Source: Solen grandis (Eukaryota > Mollusca > Bivalvia > Adapedonta > Solenidae). Taken from it: 64,000 nt of DNA. The notes below the pieces were generated by a model that saw only the letters and a list, made by a program, of their open reading frames with translations, was not told where the DNA came from and searched no databases. Both the position numbers and the translations under genes were made by a program. The stretch covers positions 58,153,518 through 58,217,517 of the forward strand of contig CM037782.1 in the NCBI GenBank assembly GCA_021229015.1, read 5' to 3'. Positions 11,126 through 23,937 of the stretch are shown here, piece after piece (the stretch's first letter is position 1; each line of letters starts with the position of its first letter).

Positions 11126-11225
11126 TGTTCGTGGATATTTCATTAAATGTTTGTTTTCCTTCAAACTCAATATTGGTTTCTGTCTTTATTTGGATATTTG
11201 TGAAAGAAAGGAACAAAAGTTTGAC
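11126..11225 (+). CDS. Candidate STRA6 exon with transmembrane helix 1
   Basis: The frame reads NSILVSVFIWIFVKERNKSL and stops being open just past a GTAATT donor at 11226. It leaves two bases (AC) that join the G at 12777 to give Thr. A hydrophobic helix followed by KER matches the STRA6 layout of helix 1 then basic residues just before the PLSFLDEPSNRW region. Against it, the AG at 11124-11125 gives a phase that does not fit the 6743-6847 exon, and no nearer AG is present. Only the 3' part and its donor are suggestive. Confidence 0.3.
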
Positions 11226-12776
11226 GTAATTATTTTTTATATATTTTGTTCATATTGCACGAAGGTCACACATACAAGCATGCACACGCTCACGCGACAT
11301 TTGCCGATGCAAACTCCCCTTCATTCTTCGGTACATGAGTAGCATTATCAGGATATTTTTGTAAAATTATTAAAAACAATGTTTCTTTGTATTAGCTCAG
11401 ATCAAGTTTTCTTTTCTTCCATATGATATTGATTATGATGGAATAAATAAAAAATGATAACAAATAAAAATAGATATATTTTCTAAAAATTATGAAAATA
11501 TTTTTCAACTGCAACATGGACAGTTATTTTTTTTTTTTTTTTTCAAATTCCTTTTATTTTACAGCGAGTGGCATTTCCCTAAGTATATTTTCTTAAATTA
11601 ACACTAATTATCGCCTTGTGGAAAAAAATCAGTTTAAAAAGATCATGACTGTGTTTATCTATAAATAATAAACCTTCGCCATTTTGTAAGCCTACCATCA
11701 TCTCGTGCCATTTGTGACGGAAGTGATTCTTTTCGCTAAGTGAGTGTGCAAGGGAGATCACTGCCAATGTTGTGTCGTGGGTCACGTCGGATTGTCGTCT
11801 GCCTTTTCATATTGTTGTGTGTCGCGTTGAAAATGGCACATACTGGATTCCGTATTAAAGACCATTGCATATTTACTATTGTTTAAGATTCATTTTAAGG
11901 TATGACACTTATTTTTATTTTGTTGTGAAACGTAAATAAAATATTGTTTTGTTGTTTACCGAAGGTTGTCATTATAGCAGTGTTGTCATTTCTTGAAAAG
12001 AGGAAGACTTTTAAGCCAGACTCATGCGGCGGGAGACCTGCCCTTGTAAGGTAAAGTAAAGTCGTCTGAAACACACGTGTAACTTGCTCTATATTGTTTC
12101 CCGTCCGATGCCTGGTTGCTATTTCTTCCTTATCATGAAATATTGATTTAACCGAATGCAGTTTTATCATATGACAAAATGCTAAAACATCTGTTTCAAT
12201 TTTCGTATAATCATCACATATGTTCTTGTGCTTAACGCGTCACATATAACTTTTTTATTATTCCGCGCCACGCGTATGTTGTGTTGAACTCAAACAGATG
12301 GATTTTTAATGTATTTGATTCAAAATACTTTGATTGAAAATGTATATTATTTACTGTTCTGTTGATAATGTATGAGAAATACAAGCATTAAATCGTTAGT
12401 TTTAGCTATTGTTTGAAACTATTGGTGTAAGATTACATATAGTCTAAGTCGTTCACTGTCAGTTCATCCGACGTAGTTTTCTTTTTCTTAATTTTAGTTA
12501 TAATCGCGATGTACAGAGTTTAGGTATATGATAAAACGAATATGAAATGAATTGAAATTACAAGTCAAAGCAGATCCTAGATATATATACATGTAACTGG
12601 TTCCTTGCGGTGAACCTTTGAAATCCATTATCCAATGAGATTCAGTAGATTTCGTTATTGGACGGTAAACTGTCCAAATATGTTATGTTATTGGACGACA
12701 ATCGCAACATTTCTTTAAATAAAGTAATAATGATATTGTAGTTTGAGAACATCGTTAGTATAATTGAATTTTCCAG
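11226..12776. other. Intronic or upstream interval
   Basis: AT-rich sequence with a T run at 11527-11543 and TGTCGTG-type words near 11770. No supported feature was found. Confidence 0.4.
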
Positions 12777-12904
12777 GCCCCTGAGTTTTCTAGACGAGCC
12801 CAGCAATCGATGGGGGATTACTTTCGTGTTTGGTTCCGTCACAGGCGTCCTGATTCAGCTGATCCTGAGGTCATTCAGTTTCGATTTTCCGATATGGGCA
12901 AAAA
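12777..12904 (+). CDS. STRA6-like: STRA6-like exon a
   Basis: Acceptor TTCCAG, donor GTAAAG, one base then 42 codons: PLSFLDEPSNRW followed by a membrane helix GITFVFGSVTGVLIQLIL. This corresponds to the human SPVDFLAGDRP plus second helix region. Confidence 0.88.
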
Positions 12905-14682
12905 GTAAAGTCATCATATCATTCCACCTATCTCCCACCGCTCACCCCAACCCCCAAACAAAAAAATGAATAAAATAAAATGACCGTGCAGTTTCAAGAT
13001 TGACTGTGCCTTCCTAAGACTTTATATTTCAATAAACAGAGAAGCAGAAACTACCACTTTAAGTGTGTTTTTGGTATGCTTAAATGCATGTACATTGTAT
13101 AGTTTTGTACGTTTAGAGTCCCTCGATCAAATTTTCGTATTTGTGCGTTTGCTTAAAACAGCTTAGGAAAACATGTATCTGAGAAAAATAATCAGTTTTA
13201 CAATTTTTAACTTAAATTTAACCCCAAACAAGAAATAAGCTTTATAATTTTAAAATAAAACAACATTATTATAACTGGAAAATAAAACAGTTTTACAATT
13301 TGAATTTCCAGTTGCCATTATATACCTATTCTGCTTGGAGTCCACTATTTTGGTCTACCCACTGTTTGCGTGCATGACGTGCCGCCACAAGCTGTTCGGC
13401 GCAATTTTGGGGCTTGCTTACTCCATAGGCTGGTAAGTATCGTTTGATTATCCAAATCGTATATACTCGGCAGATTCCAATCTGCGACCATTCAAGAAAA
13501 TGGATAGATCCGATAGGTGACCTTTAATTACGATTACAATACATTTGAACCTTATTAGTGGTCACATGTACTAAGCGGTTAAGATGAATTTAGCGGTCAT
13601 TTTTAATATTACCAAACTTAATATAAATATAATTTAGCGATCACCTCTTCTTAGCGACCACTTTCTCTCATTCCATTTACTGACCGTTTAAGACAGGTTT
13701 GACTGAATACCTTATCCAAGCATCGCCCATGTTACACTGCTAAACTGTCAATTTCTATAAACATCCATGTCCTTGACATTTGAATACAACAAATAAGCAA
13801 GCTAGAAGTTTATGATAAACTTAAAGTTTGCTTATTTGTTATATTCAGTTGTCAAGTTGTTTGTTTAAAAAAAAATAAGTAAGTAAAAAAAAATAATCAA
13901 CATTTTGCTTGATAACTCAGCAAATAGTTCAATATTTATTTGAGGTCATATAATGTCTGAACTTGGATGTTTATAGAAATTCATCTTTCTCTCTAGGTGT
14001 ACGTATGAAATGTACGTCACAATCCAGATCGGACGATGCTTCAGTGCATTCAACGTGGTAAGCATTTTTCCAAACATGTTTTGGCTTGCGACCACAGCCG
14101 CAAGTCGTATATTTTAGATTTCTTATTTCTAATTCCCTTATGGCAGTCCTTATTTTTTCGTAACATTTCGGACATGTTGCATTTGGCAGATAGCCGATAT
14201 ATCCGTAAAAATTGTGTACACTTCATATGCAGGTTTTCCAAAATTAACATGAATTGTGGGAAGAAACAAACAACCAATCGGAAATTGACCGTTTGTTCTG
14301 GTACTCTGGTTCGATTCTTGAAAGCTAAATTCAAACTAGGTTATTATAATAGGATTGTCGTCATTATATTTTTAATTTAGTATAATACATAATAGCAACA
14401 CATACGTGACATCCTTAAGGTAGACGGGTCCTGACGCATTTTCTCCAACTGAAGAGCATCCATAAATTATTAACTACTTAGAATCTGGGGGTTGTGGATT
14501 CGAATCCAAAAAGGGTCATGTTTTTCTTTCTATTTTTTCTCTTTCACCATTATATCTGTATCAATCTTATCAGATTTAAAGGGAAGAATAGTTTTACTTA
14601 CTTCTTATAATTTGTATATAGGTATTTATTATATGAAACATACTAATTTTAGTAACAGACATGATATCTGGTATAGTGAAAG

Positions 14683-14717
<35 letters not shown>

Positions 14718-17700
14718 ACTAGGTAAAAGTATTAGATCAGACAAAATACTTCTTAGAAAATTAGGGTAAACTTTGAAATATGTCCTTCAATTTAACACAT
14801 TTAAGCTGTATTCTGAATTAGGGGCCCTAAGCAGAAAAATGGTAAAACCAGTGTTTAAAATTGGTTGGTAGGGCAACAATTTACTGCATATTTCAATATC
14901 TTTTAGACGATGGTTTGTTTGCCGATTGCTATAATTTGTATGAAAACAATAATCAATATCAACATTTTCGTAATGAGGAAATGACATACTATTTAGAATT
15001 ATCTTATGTTTGAAAGGGAAAATTTTGATGTCCGAGCCTTAGATAGCAAAAATGTCCGTAAGCTTAAAATCGGGCGGTAAATCTTTTTTGAATTTTGCAA
15101 ACAGGTGTTCTTTTAGGCATAAAACACAGCAATATTGTTTATTTGCCCTTATAGGCGCGATTCCTTAAATTTGAAAGCATATCTATGGGTGTCTAAGAAA
15201 TAGGGGTAAAATTAATTAGCGTAAATAATAATTCATAATAGAGAGAATATCAACAATTGCAGTGTGTGTGAGTGTGATATACTTTCCCTTCTGATGTAGA
15301 ACTCTCGTACCTCGGTTTGTATACATGTATTTCGATGTTTGGATTAGGGAAAGGTACAGCTCGCTATGGCAACATTCTTCGCAGATGAATGGTGAACAAA
15401 ATATTCATTTCTGGAATTGATATTTCTTGATGGTTCATGGGAAAATTCATATGTTTACTGTGGCATGGAAATTGGGTGTTCATTTGCCAGAAAAATGTAT
15501 GGATCATTTGCTTTATCTTGTAGAATTATATTTTTGAAATGAAATATTGTAAGACGCCATCGTGATTATTTTTCACTGAAATCGTTGCAAACGTTAACAT
15601 GATACATGATTCCGCCAGTCTCACGTAGCCGGAAATCAAACGCAGGCATTGTTGATTTGCATAAATACTACATCCATTTTCACCGTTTCGTATCACTCCG
15701 TGCTCAGTAGCGAATCAATGCAGTACGATTGTTTATATCATGTTCCTTGGGTAAGCTATTTTTGAAACAAATCAAAGCGCTCGAGGCACTGAGAGATAAG
15801 AAAGAGCGAATTTAGTTGACTTGCTACTAGTGACTAAAGTTGCAGGAAAACGTGTCATATGGCGTTATATGTATAGCTATAGTTCAGCATATGCTAATCC
15901 TGCTGACAGTCTTTCAGCGCATTGCGCGCTTTGATTACTTCATAGATTCACGGCAAACGATTTTTGTTTTCAGTCTGATGTCAATTATTCGGCGCATATA
16001 ACTATACAGGAGCTTCCGGTGATCATCTGCAACTTTCTTGTACTTTTTAAATTCATTCATAAGCTCTACAAATGTTTTAAAACAGGACAGTGTGTTACAT
16101 CACCAGAGGTATACTAGCCGAAATCTCTCTCTCTCTCTCTCTCCCTCTCCCTACCAGCAGCTCTTTGGCTCTTTCATTCCCCCTCCTCTTTTTGTCTTTA
16201 CATTATTTCATTTGCCCACTCACCTGTAGCAGTAGGAACCCCCTCGGGTAATTTCGTCTTCATCGACGAAGTGTTCCGGAAGAGCTATGGAGATCATCTT
16301 CTGTTTGTCGCCCGACGTTGTGCGGAGAGTGTCCTCAATGCCAAATCATTTTATCTTTTAAAATGTATTCGCTTATTAATACTTAATATGTTTTTTCTAA
16401 AACTTATAAATACCAATTCTTGTCGACGGTTTCTTGGTTGGGCCCATACTTTGTGCCTTCGGGTGTAGTTTGAATAGGCATCGCTCTTGGTGGGGGATCG
16501 AACACTCTACTTCCGGGTCCGTAATGATCGAACTCTACCAGAGGACTACAGTGTATTAGGTCACATTTATACTGACTAACGTTTTGTCTCCTTTGTGTAT
16601 ATTGCCTGATTTCAGTCAGTTTTCTTATATAGAACCAGTCGAAGTTTAGTCGCAAGTTTCACGTGGAGTACACACGGAATCTTCTCAGAAAATACGAGGT
16701 TGACGATAGGTAATTATTTCCGAAATATGAAAACATAATTAGTAATAATAATTCAAATAACACATTGAAAAAAACATGTTAAGACTGCTGATTTGCCAAG
16801 AATATTCATCTGAAGATTGGTTTAGCCTTGGTTGCTTATTCAGAAACACCAGTCAATACAGATCACAGTTACCATGCCATCTAGCGGCTTCAATATAAAT
16901 TGATAAATGAGTTTTTATTGGACCACTAAAATAGTAAATCTATACCGAAGAATGTAGGGGAGAACACTGCGTGGCGATTGACACAATCGTCACGAAATTT
17001 TCGTAGAAATGGGCGAGGTGTTCCGAATGACCCATAGTATCTTTTCGGCAGTCCCCGGCTCAACCCGGTAGTAATTTCGAAGGATCGATTAAGATATAAC
17101 TATTTTGCACAATTAAATAAAAAGTGGACTTCCGGTGGTGTTAAGCAATAATTAATGTCATATATTACAGCGCTACATGGGTCGCAAAAATGAAAGCAAA
17201 ATTGCTTCAGCCAGTGCCAGGATTTCGGTTTCCCATAGCCATTGTGTGTTCAACCTTCATGGGTGGTGTGATGCTGTTTATGGTAGATTTTGTTTCATAC
17301 CTACTTCCGGGTGGAGAAAGAAAAAGCCGGGACCCGGGACACCCGGGATCCGGGATCGTATTAAACGTATAGGAGAATAGAATGACTGTATGAAATATGA
17401 CAAACTTTGAAAAAACTCCCGTTTTTCAAACGTCAAAAAAAAATGTGTTACCAAAACGACCAAACGTAAAGCATTTATCCACGTTAGATTTTTGTTATTT
17501 CAGCGTTGGCTGAAAATAGCAGAACATCGTTTAATTGTGGAATGATTGATCATAAGTTGCATCTAAAAACATTTTAACAGTGTTGCTGGAGTCAATAAAT
17601 TATTCTTGAAACCAAAGCTTAGGGATTCGAATACTGTCTTTTTCATAGCGATCGAAATTATAATGGATAAATGATCCTGGAAACATTGGTTACGGCTGGT

Positions 17701-20700
17701 GGCGTGCATGTCGTCTGCTAAGAACGGAAGTTCTTTCCAATTGCAGTATTACTTCGATCGCAGTGTCTAAGGCTATGGCAGGATTTAGCATAAAATGAAT
17801 TGTGTTTTTCATATTGTTCCAAGCACTACAAGTTTAACAATGGTTTGAAGAAAATGTTTGAGGAAAAGTTCGTAATTAATGTTATGTTAAATAGCGATTG
17901 TTTATAATTCTTGTTTTTCTTTTCCTTTACCAGATTAAGGTATTTTGCTCTGGATAGGAATGCGCATTTGATATCATAAAAGAGATTTATTATTTTGGAT
18001 TTTAGTGGATTACTTTTGTGTGTGTGTGTTTGTTTTTTTTGTTTTTTTTTTGTAACAGTTGGGATTTTTTTCTGGACATATTTTGAAATCATTTTCGTGG
18101 GACACTAATTTTCGTCTATTTCGTGGTGGGTTTTATCCACGAATTTTTAACCCCACGAGAATTTGTCTCTCATATAGACCTCACGTTTCCTAGAACATAG
18201 ATCCACGAATAAATGCATCCACGGAATTCCCTTAGATACATACCACAAGATAATTTAATGTCAACGAAAATGAATGATTTTAAAAATATTTCCTCACATT
18301 TCAATGTTGTTTTTAGCTCACCTGAGCACTATGTTCTCAAGGTGAGCTTTCGGGATAAACCTGCGTCCGGCGTCCGCCGTCGTGCGTCGTGTGTCGTCCA
18401 TCGTCAACAATTTGCTTTAAACGACATCTCCTCTGAAACCCTTGGACAGAGTTTGATATAACTTGGCAGGGATGATTCATCGGTAAATTTTCACAAAAGT
18501 GTCTAAAATAAACTTGATCCTTGTAGAACTCTGGTTGCCATAGCAACGGAAAGAAGAAAAAAATATTACCTTCAAAACTGCCGGCCAGATTTCAAAATGT
18601 TTTAGCACATAAAATCCTTCGGTAACCCACTACCAAGACTGCTAAAATTATTCTGATCCGTAAGGAAACATGGCCGCCAGGGGCTGGGCTTATTTGCCTT
18701 ATATGTATACAGTGAAAACTTTAAACGATATCTCCTCTGAAACTGTTGGACAGAATGTGACTAAACTTGACAGGGATGATCCTTGGGTGAAGCTTCACTA
18801 GACTTGCTAAAATACATTTGATCCATGTAGATCTCTGGTTGCAATGACAAAGAAATGAATTATGAAAACTTTAAAAACATTTTCTTCAAAACTACTGGCC
18901 AAATTTCAAAATGTTTTAGTAAAGATGTTCCTTTGGTAACCCTATACTCAGGTGAGCGATCCATGGCCTCTATGGCCCTCTTGTTTTTTATTTCAATTAA
19001 TATAATCATATTAATACCATACTGATAGTTTACCATTAATGAATTTGAAAATATCGATGAGTTTCATCACGGATCTGGCTAAAGATATAGCCACCTCCAC
19101 CTTTGACTATCTTATGTATCCGAATCTCTCTCTCTCTCTCTCTCTCTTATTTGAAATATATAAAATTAGATCTTCATTTTTGTTCATACAGGTCAATCTG
19201 CTTTGCGCATCACTTTTTGAAGGACTGGCTAAAATTGTGCCACAGTTCACAAAATTAATTACAGGTGAGGGTAATAACATCTTTTCATATCATAAGCTAT
19301 TTAATTAATTTCTCAATTGGGATATATTTTTTTCACAATTTAAATTTGTCGTACATAGCAGTTCTTGTATTGAACCAGTACTTTAAGCTTTGGAAGATCT
19401 CCCCCCCCCCCCACACACACGCGCGCGCGCGCGCGCGCGTGCGCGGAGGTCGGTTGCCCATAATGACTTATGGAACTAACTGAATTTCGGCGAGCAATGG
19501 TGCGTTTTACGCATTTACGCCAATCTCTTTCTATCAAACTAATGAACTTAATTGTGGCTCATTTGGCTGTAATATAAAAGCAAAGATTTCATTGCATTCT
19601 CGGCCTCTTAGTCTTTATAAATTGCCACCTCCATGCATTATGTGAGTGCAATTGTATAACGTTAATCTGATAGTACGTTACCCTGACAGAAAAGTAAAAC
19701 AAGAGGGCCAAAATTTCCCTGAGACGCTCACCTGAGAAAATTGCCTTCAATGACTGTACATTAATTGCAGCAAAGTTGTACTGAATACATAATCCATGAG
19801 ATCATTTCAATTCCACAAACCAAACAGTACCTGTGGTCAAAATTTGGAGTCATACTTGACTGAGATATGGCTATAAATATGGTCAACTAAACTTCAAAAT
19901 GATTGCTGAAAAAATGGCTAAGGTGTAAACAGTGAAATCTGGCATTTTTATTAATTAAAGGGCGATAACCTCTGACCTAATTATCCGATATCAGCCATCG
20001 TCGAACGTGGCAAAGAAATTATTGCAATTAACATTATCATTAAGTTTAAAAATGATTGCCTAAGAAATAAAGATGCTAGAATGCAAACAAAATGAAATCT
20101 GGCATTTTTTATATTAAAAGGGGCATAACTCCTGACTTAGCAAACAAAGTAAAATCTGACATTTTTTTTAATTTAAAAATGGGCGTAACTCCTTGCCTTA
20201 TAAGCCGATAACAGCCATAATCGAACTTGACCGAGAAATGGTAATAAACATTGCCATGAAGTTTGAAGATTATTCCTTAAGAAATGAAGATGCTGGAGTG
20301 CAAACAAACTAATTGTGGACGACCGACGGACGACGGACATTCATTGATCCTAATAGCTCATCCTGAGCACATGTGCTCATGTGAGCTAAAATACTAGTAG
20401 GTAGTATTAAACTATCATCAAAGCCAATTTACATTTGCTGTTTTTATTTCCAATGATCATTTACAAGGTTAGACTACCTACATAATTCACTTTCGTCCTC
20501 CTGAACATTTTCTGGATTGAGACTGGCCTAAAATAAACTGGACAAACATTTCTTTTAAAAAGAATTTTATCGTTATTATGTTTATGCGAACGTACATACA
20601 TAAACGCATACTTAATGCCCTTTTAGTTTGTTTGTTTTTATTTATTTTAGCTGCAAACGTGATAGCCACGTTTTTGACTTTCCTGGTTGGCATAAAGAAT

Positions 20701-23700
20701 TTATTCGTCACTGTGAAGAATTACAAGTATGTTTTTGTATATGTATTTGTGTAGTGCCAATACTAACGCGTCTCCTATACATGCAGTTTTCTTTGACATT
20801 TTACCGCGTAAGATGTATAAAAATGGATTTTGACTTATTTCTTTAACCAATCTTATAGTTGTTAAAAACCGAAGAGCTCGGAAGAGCACTTGTTTCATTG
20901 GTTTGCATAAATAATTTTAGGATATTCCATAATAAAATGGGAGTTTCAGGGTGAGTATCTTTCTGCATGATTGTCATTTTGTAAATAACAATTTAGTCTA
21001 CCTATTTAAATATAAACAAGAAATATATTTTAAAAAAAAAAGATACTCGGCCGTGGTACCCAGCTCTATGATTAGTGTCTGAATGGTTTAACATTTAATA
21101 AATTTTGTTCTTTGTTTAATAGTTGTGTAATTCCTGTGTCAGTGCAGCTCTTTGAAATACCACATATCCAAATTCTTTGTACAATCTTGGTAGACACTTA
21201 CCAAAGGAACATTTGTGCAAAAATATTTTGAAATTTAGCCAGAAGTTTTTTGAGAAGATTTTTTTTTTTTTTTTTTTAACTAAAGACATATAAGGAAAAA
21301 TAGCACCGGCCTTGGTGTCCATCCAAAAAATTTAAAGAATTATGTGCCAAATTATTTTGAAATCTGGCAATTAGATTTTGAGAAGAAGACTTTTTAAGTT
21401 TTTCATCTCTGTTGCTATGACAACCAGAATTCCACATGGAATTCAATTCTTTGAACAACTTTGAAAGAAGACTACCTAAATAACATCCCTGTAATGTTTC
21501 ATCAAAATTGGTCGAGTGGTCAAGGAGGAGATGTTCTTTGAATCAAATGTTGACGAACTCCAGACGACGGACGAAGGTCGGTCACATTAACTCACCTCTT
21601 GCTGAGATGAGCTAAAGATAACCAAATCTAGTTTAAAAAAATCTTTTGATGGCAGCTGTAAGGGGAAATAACCACTGCAGTGGAGTTTGAGTGATCTGGA
21701 ACATTCACCAGACCATTCACAACTAGCCATGGTACTTGCAACATATTACCATTATAATCATATTAGTCAATTATACCATAAATGACTTGGCGTAAATTTG
21801 GATGGAGGCATGAGGTGTATAATGAAACGAGAATCAGATATAGACTTTATTTCAATTAGTGGTATACTAACAATGGGAAGTATAACAATGAAGAGTTGAC
21901 TTTCTGGTTAACTTTTATTCCTTTAAACATCTGCGCATTAGACTTCGTTTCGCAGACTACAAAACGAAACCGTATGTTACGTTTTTGCTGAATATAGGAT
22001 CTGTCAGTGTCGAACAATCAGTTCCGAAATCTATGTGATTTCTATTTTTAAGCGTTCTACTCGTTCAGTTTATCTTAAAAAGGTACAGTGTCTTACTATT
22101 CGGGACAAATCGTTCGCAGGGGGAGAAAACTTCAACTTTTAAAACAAACAGAGATCTAAAGAACTCGTTTCTGCAACTCCTTTCGTTTCTTTTGACTAAT
22201 TTTACAATGACCAATGGGAATTTAGCAAAGTATATAATAACCAATGAAAAGCCTAATTTTACTCCGCTACATAACTGTGTGTTTCACAGGAAGTCAGGGT
22301 GAAAATAAACGGCCTAACAGCCAAAAAACGGCCAAATAACGGCCGAAAAACATCAAGTTGAAAAAGTAAACACTTGAAGTTAATCTTGATAGTGGATTCG
22401 ACCCTCTATGTCACAAAAACTCGCAGTGTATAAGTAAGTTAACATATAGCAACAGTCTATGTGGGCTGCTAAGCTAAGGGCTAAAATCATAGACCATTTA
22501 AAACTTTCCAGTATCATTATATTAAATATACTTATTTTAACTTTCATATCTTTGTTTTCTTTGTTCTTTTTTTTCTTACGCCGAATGTCTTTTTAAACGA
22601 TATTTCTTGTTTGAGATAGTTGGTTGCCAGTTCAGGATATCTAGCAAAAGAGAGAGAGAGAGAGAGATCATACCATCAGTAAGAAAATTTGACAACGTGA
22701 CTCTTATTTTTGACACTTACAGACGTGACATGCTGCTGTTATACAAAGGAGACAGGAGTTTCATTCCAGAAAACCTGCGACACGCCCCTCCCAACATTCT
22801 CATGGTAACGCAGCTATACGTTTAAATTACGTTTTAACAGTATAGCAGATATGTTTACAGAATCTGATAGAGTCGGTTAAAGTGATATTGTACATATCTG
22901 CCAATAAAAGATCTATGCTTTATAGATCTTTGTGTCAATGCTACCAAAACAGATATTGACCAACTACAGGGCTGAAACAAGTGAAATTCCGTGGAAAATA
23001 AAGCATAAGCATATCATAAGTTTACCAATATATGAAGCAAAAGGATAATTTAATGAAACAATCACAAACTGTGGTCCTTTTCTTCATGATACTGCTAAAA
23101 TTAATAATTTAATGAACTTGATATCAAATCGCCATACTTTTTTGTTTTGTGATTTTATAATGCTTGCATCAAAACATTCTGCAGTTGAGATTGATTCCCC
23201 CTAAAATCCTACACTACGTTGAATGTCGTCAGATAGTAGATTAATCGATTTTTCATACTTTTAGGCACGTGGGATGAGGTACATTGGAACAGCCATAGTT
23301 GGAATGTTTTGGGGTATTTTTAAATATCATTATTACTACTTGCTTGATGCTACTAGTACTACTTCTACTAATACTTATGTCTTCCTCTTATGCTATATTT
23401 ATTACGACAACAACAACTACTACTACTTACACTTCTACCACTGCTGCTGCTACCTCCATCACTAGTGCCAATACCACTACTACTATTGCAATTACTGCAA
23501 CCTCAACCACCACCACTTCTACTATTACTACTGCTGCTGCTGCTACCACTATAACCACGCCAACTACGAAAACTATTACTACTGCTGCTGTTGCCACTAC
23601 TACTACAACTACCACTACTTCTAAATTCCAAGATGTTTTCAGGCACGGTGTTTTGCTACCTAATGCTGGCAGTGCCTCTGTCCCTCATGTTCATGACCAT

Positions 23701-23899
23701 CAATGAACTCGACAGGGTCGGCAAGCTTGATGATCTCTTGAAACAGTTCCAATGGATAATGTGAGTTGATTTGATATTTTATGACTTTAAGTGGGAAAAA
23801 CACACATCATAAACATACATATTGTAAAAAAAAAGCGTTGAACTTGAAAGCAAATTTTATAAATATCTTGATTACAATATAGTGTCTAACGCATCTTTT

Positions 23900-23937
<38 letters not shown>

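Noticed and set aside
23299..23706. Thr-rich plus-strand and Val-rich minus-strand open frames
   Set aside because: They come from an ACT/ACC trinucleotide tract. Only the two short real exons at its sides (23265-23313, 23643-23760) are supported.
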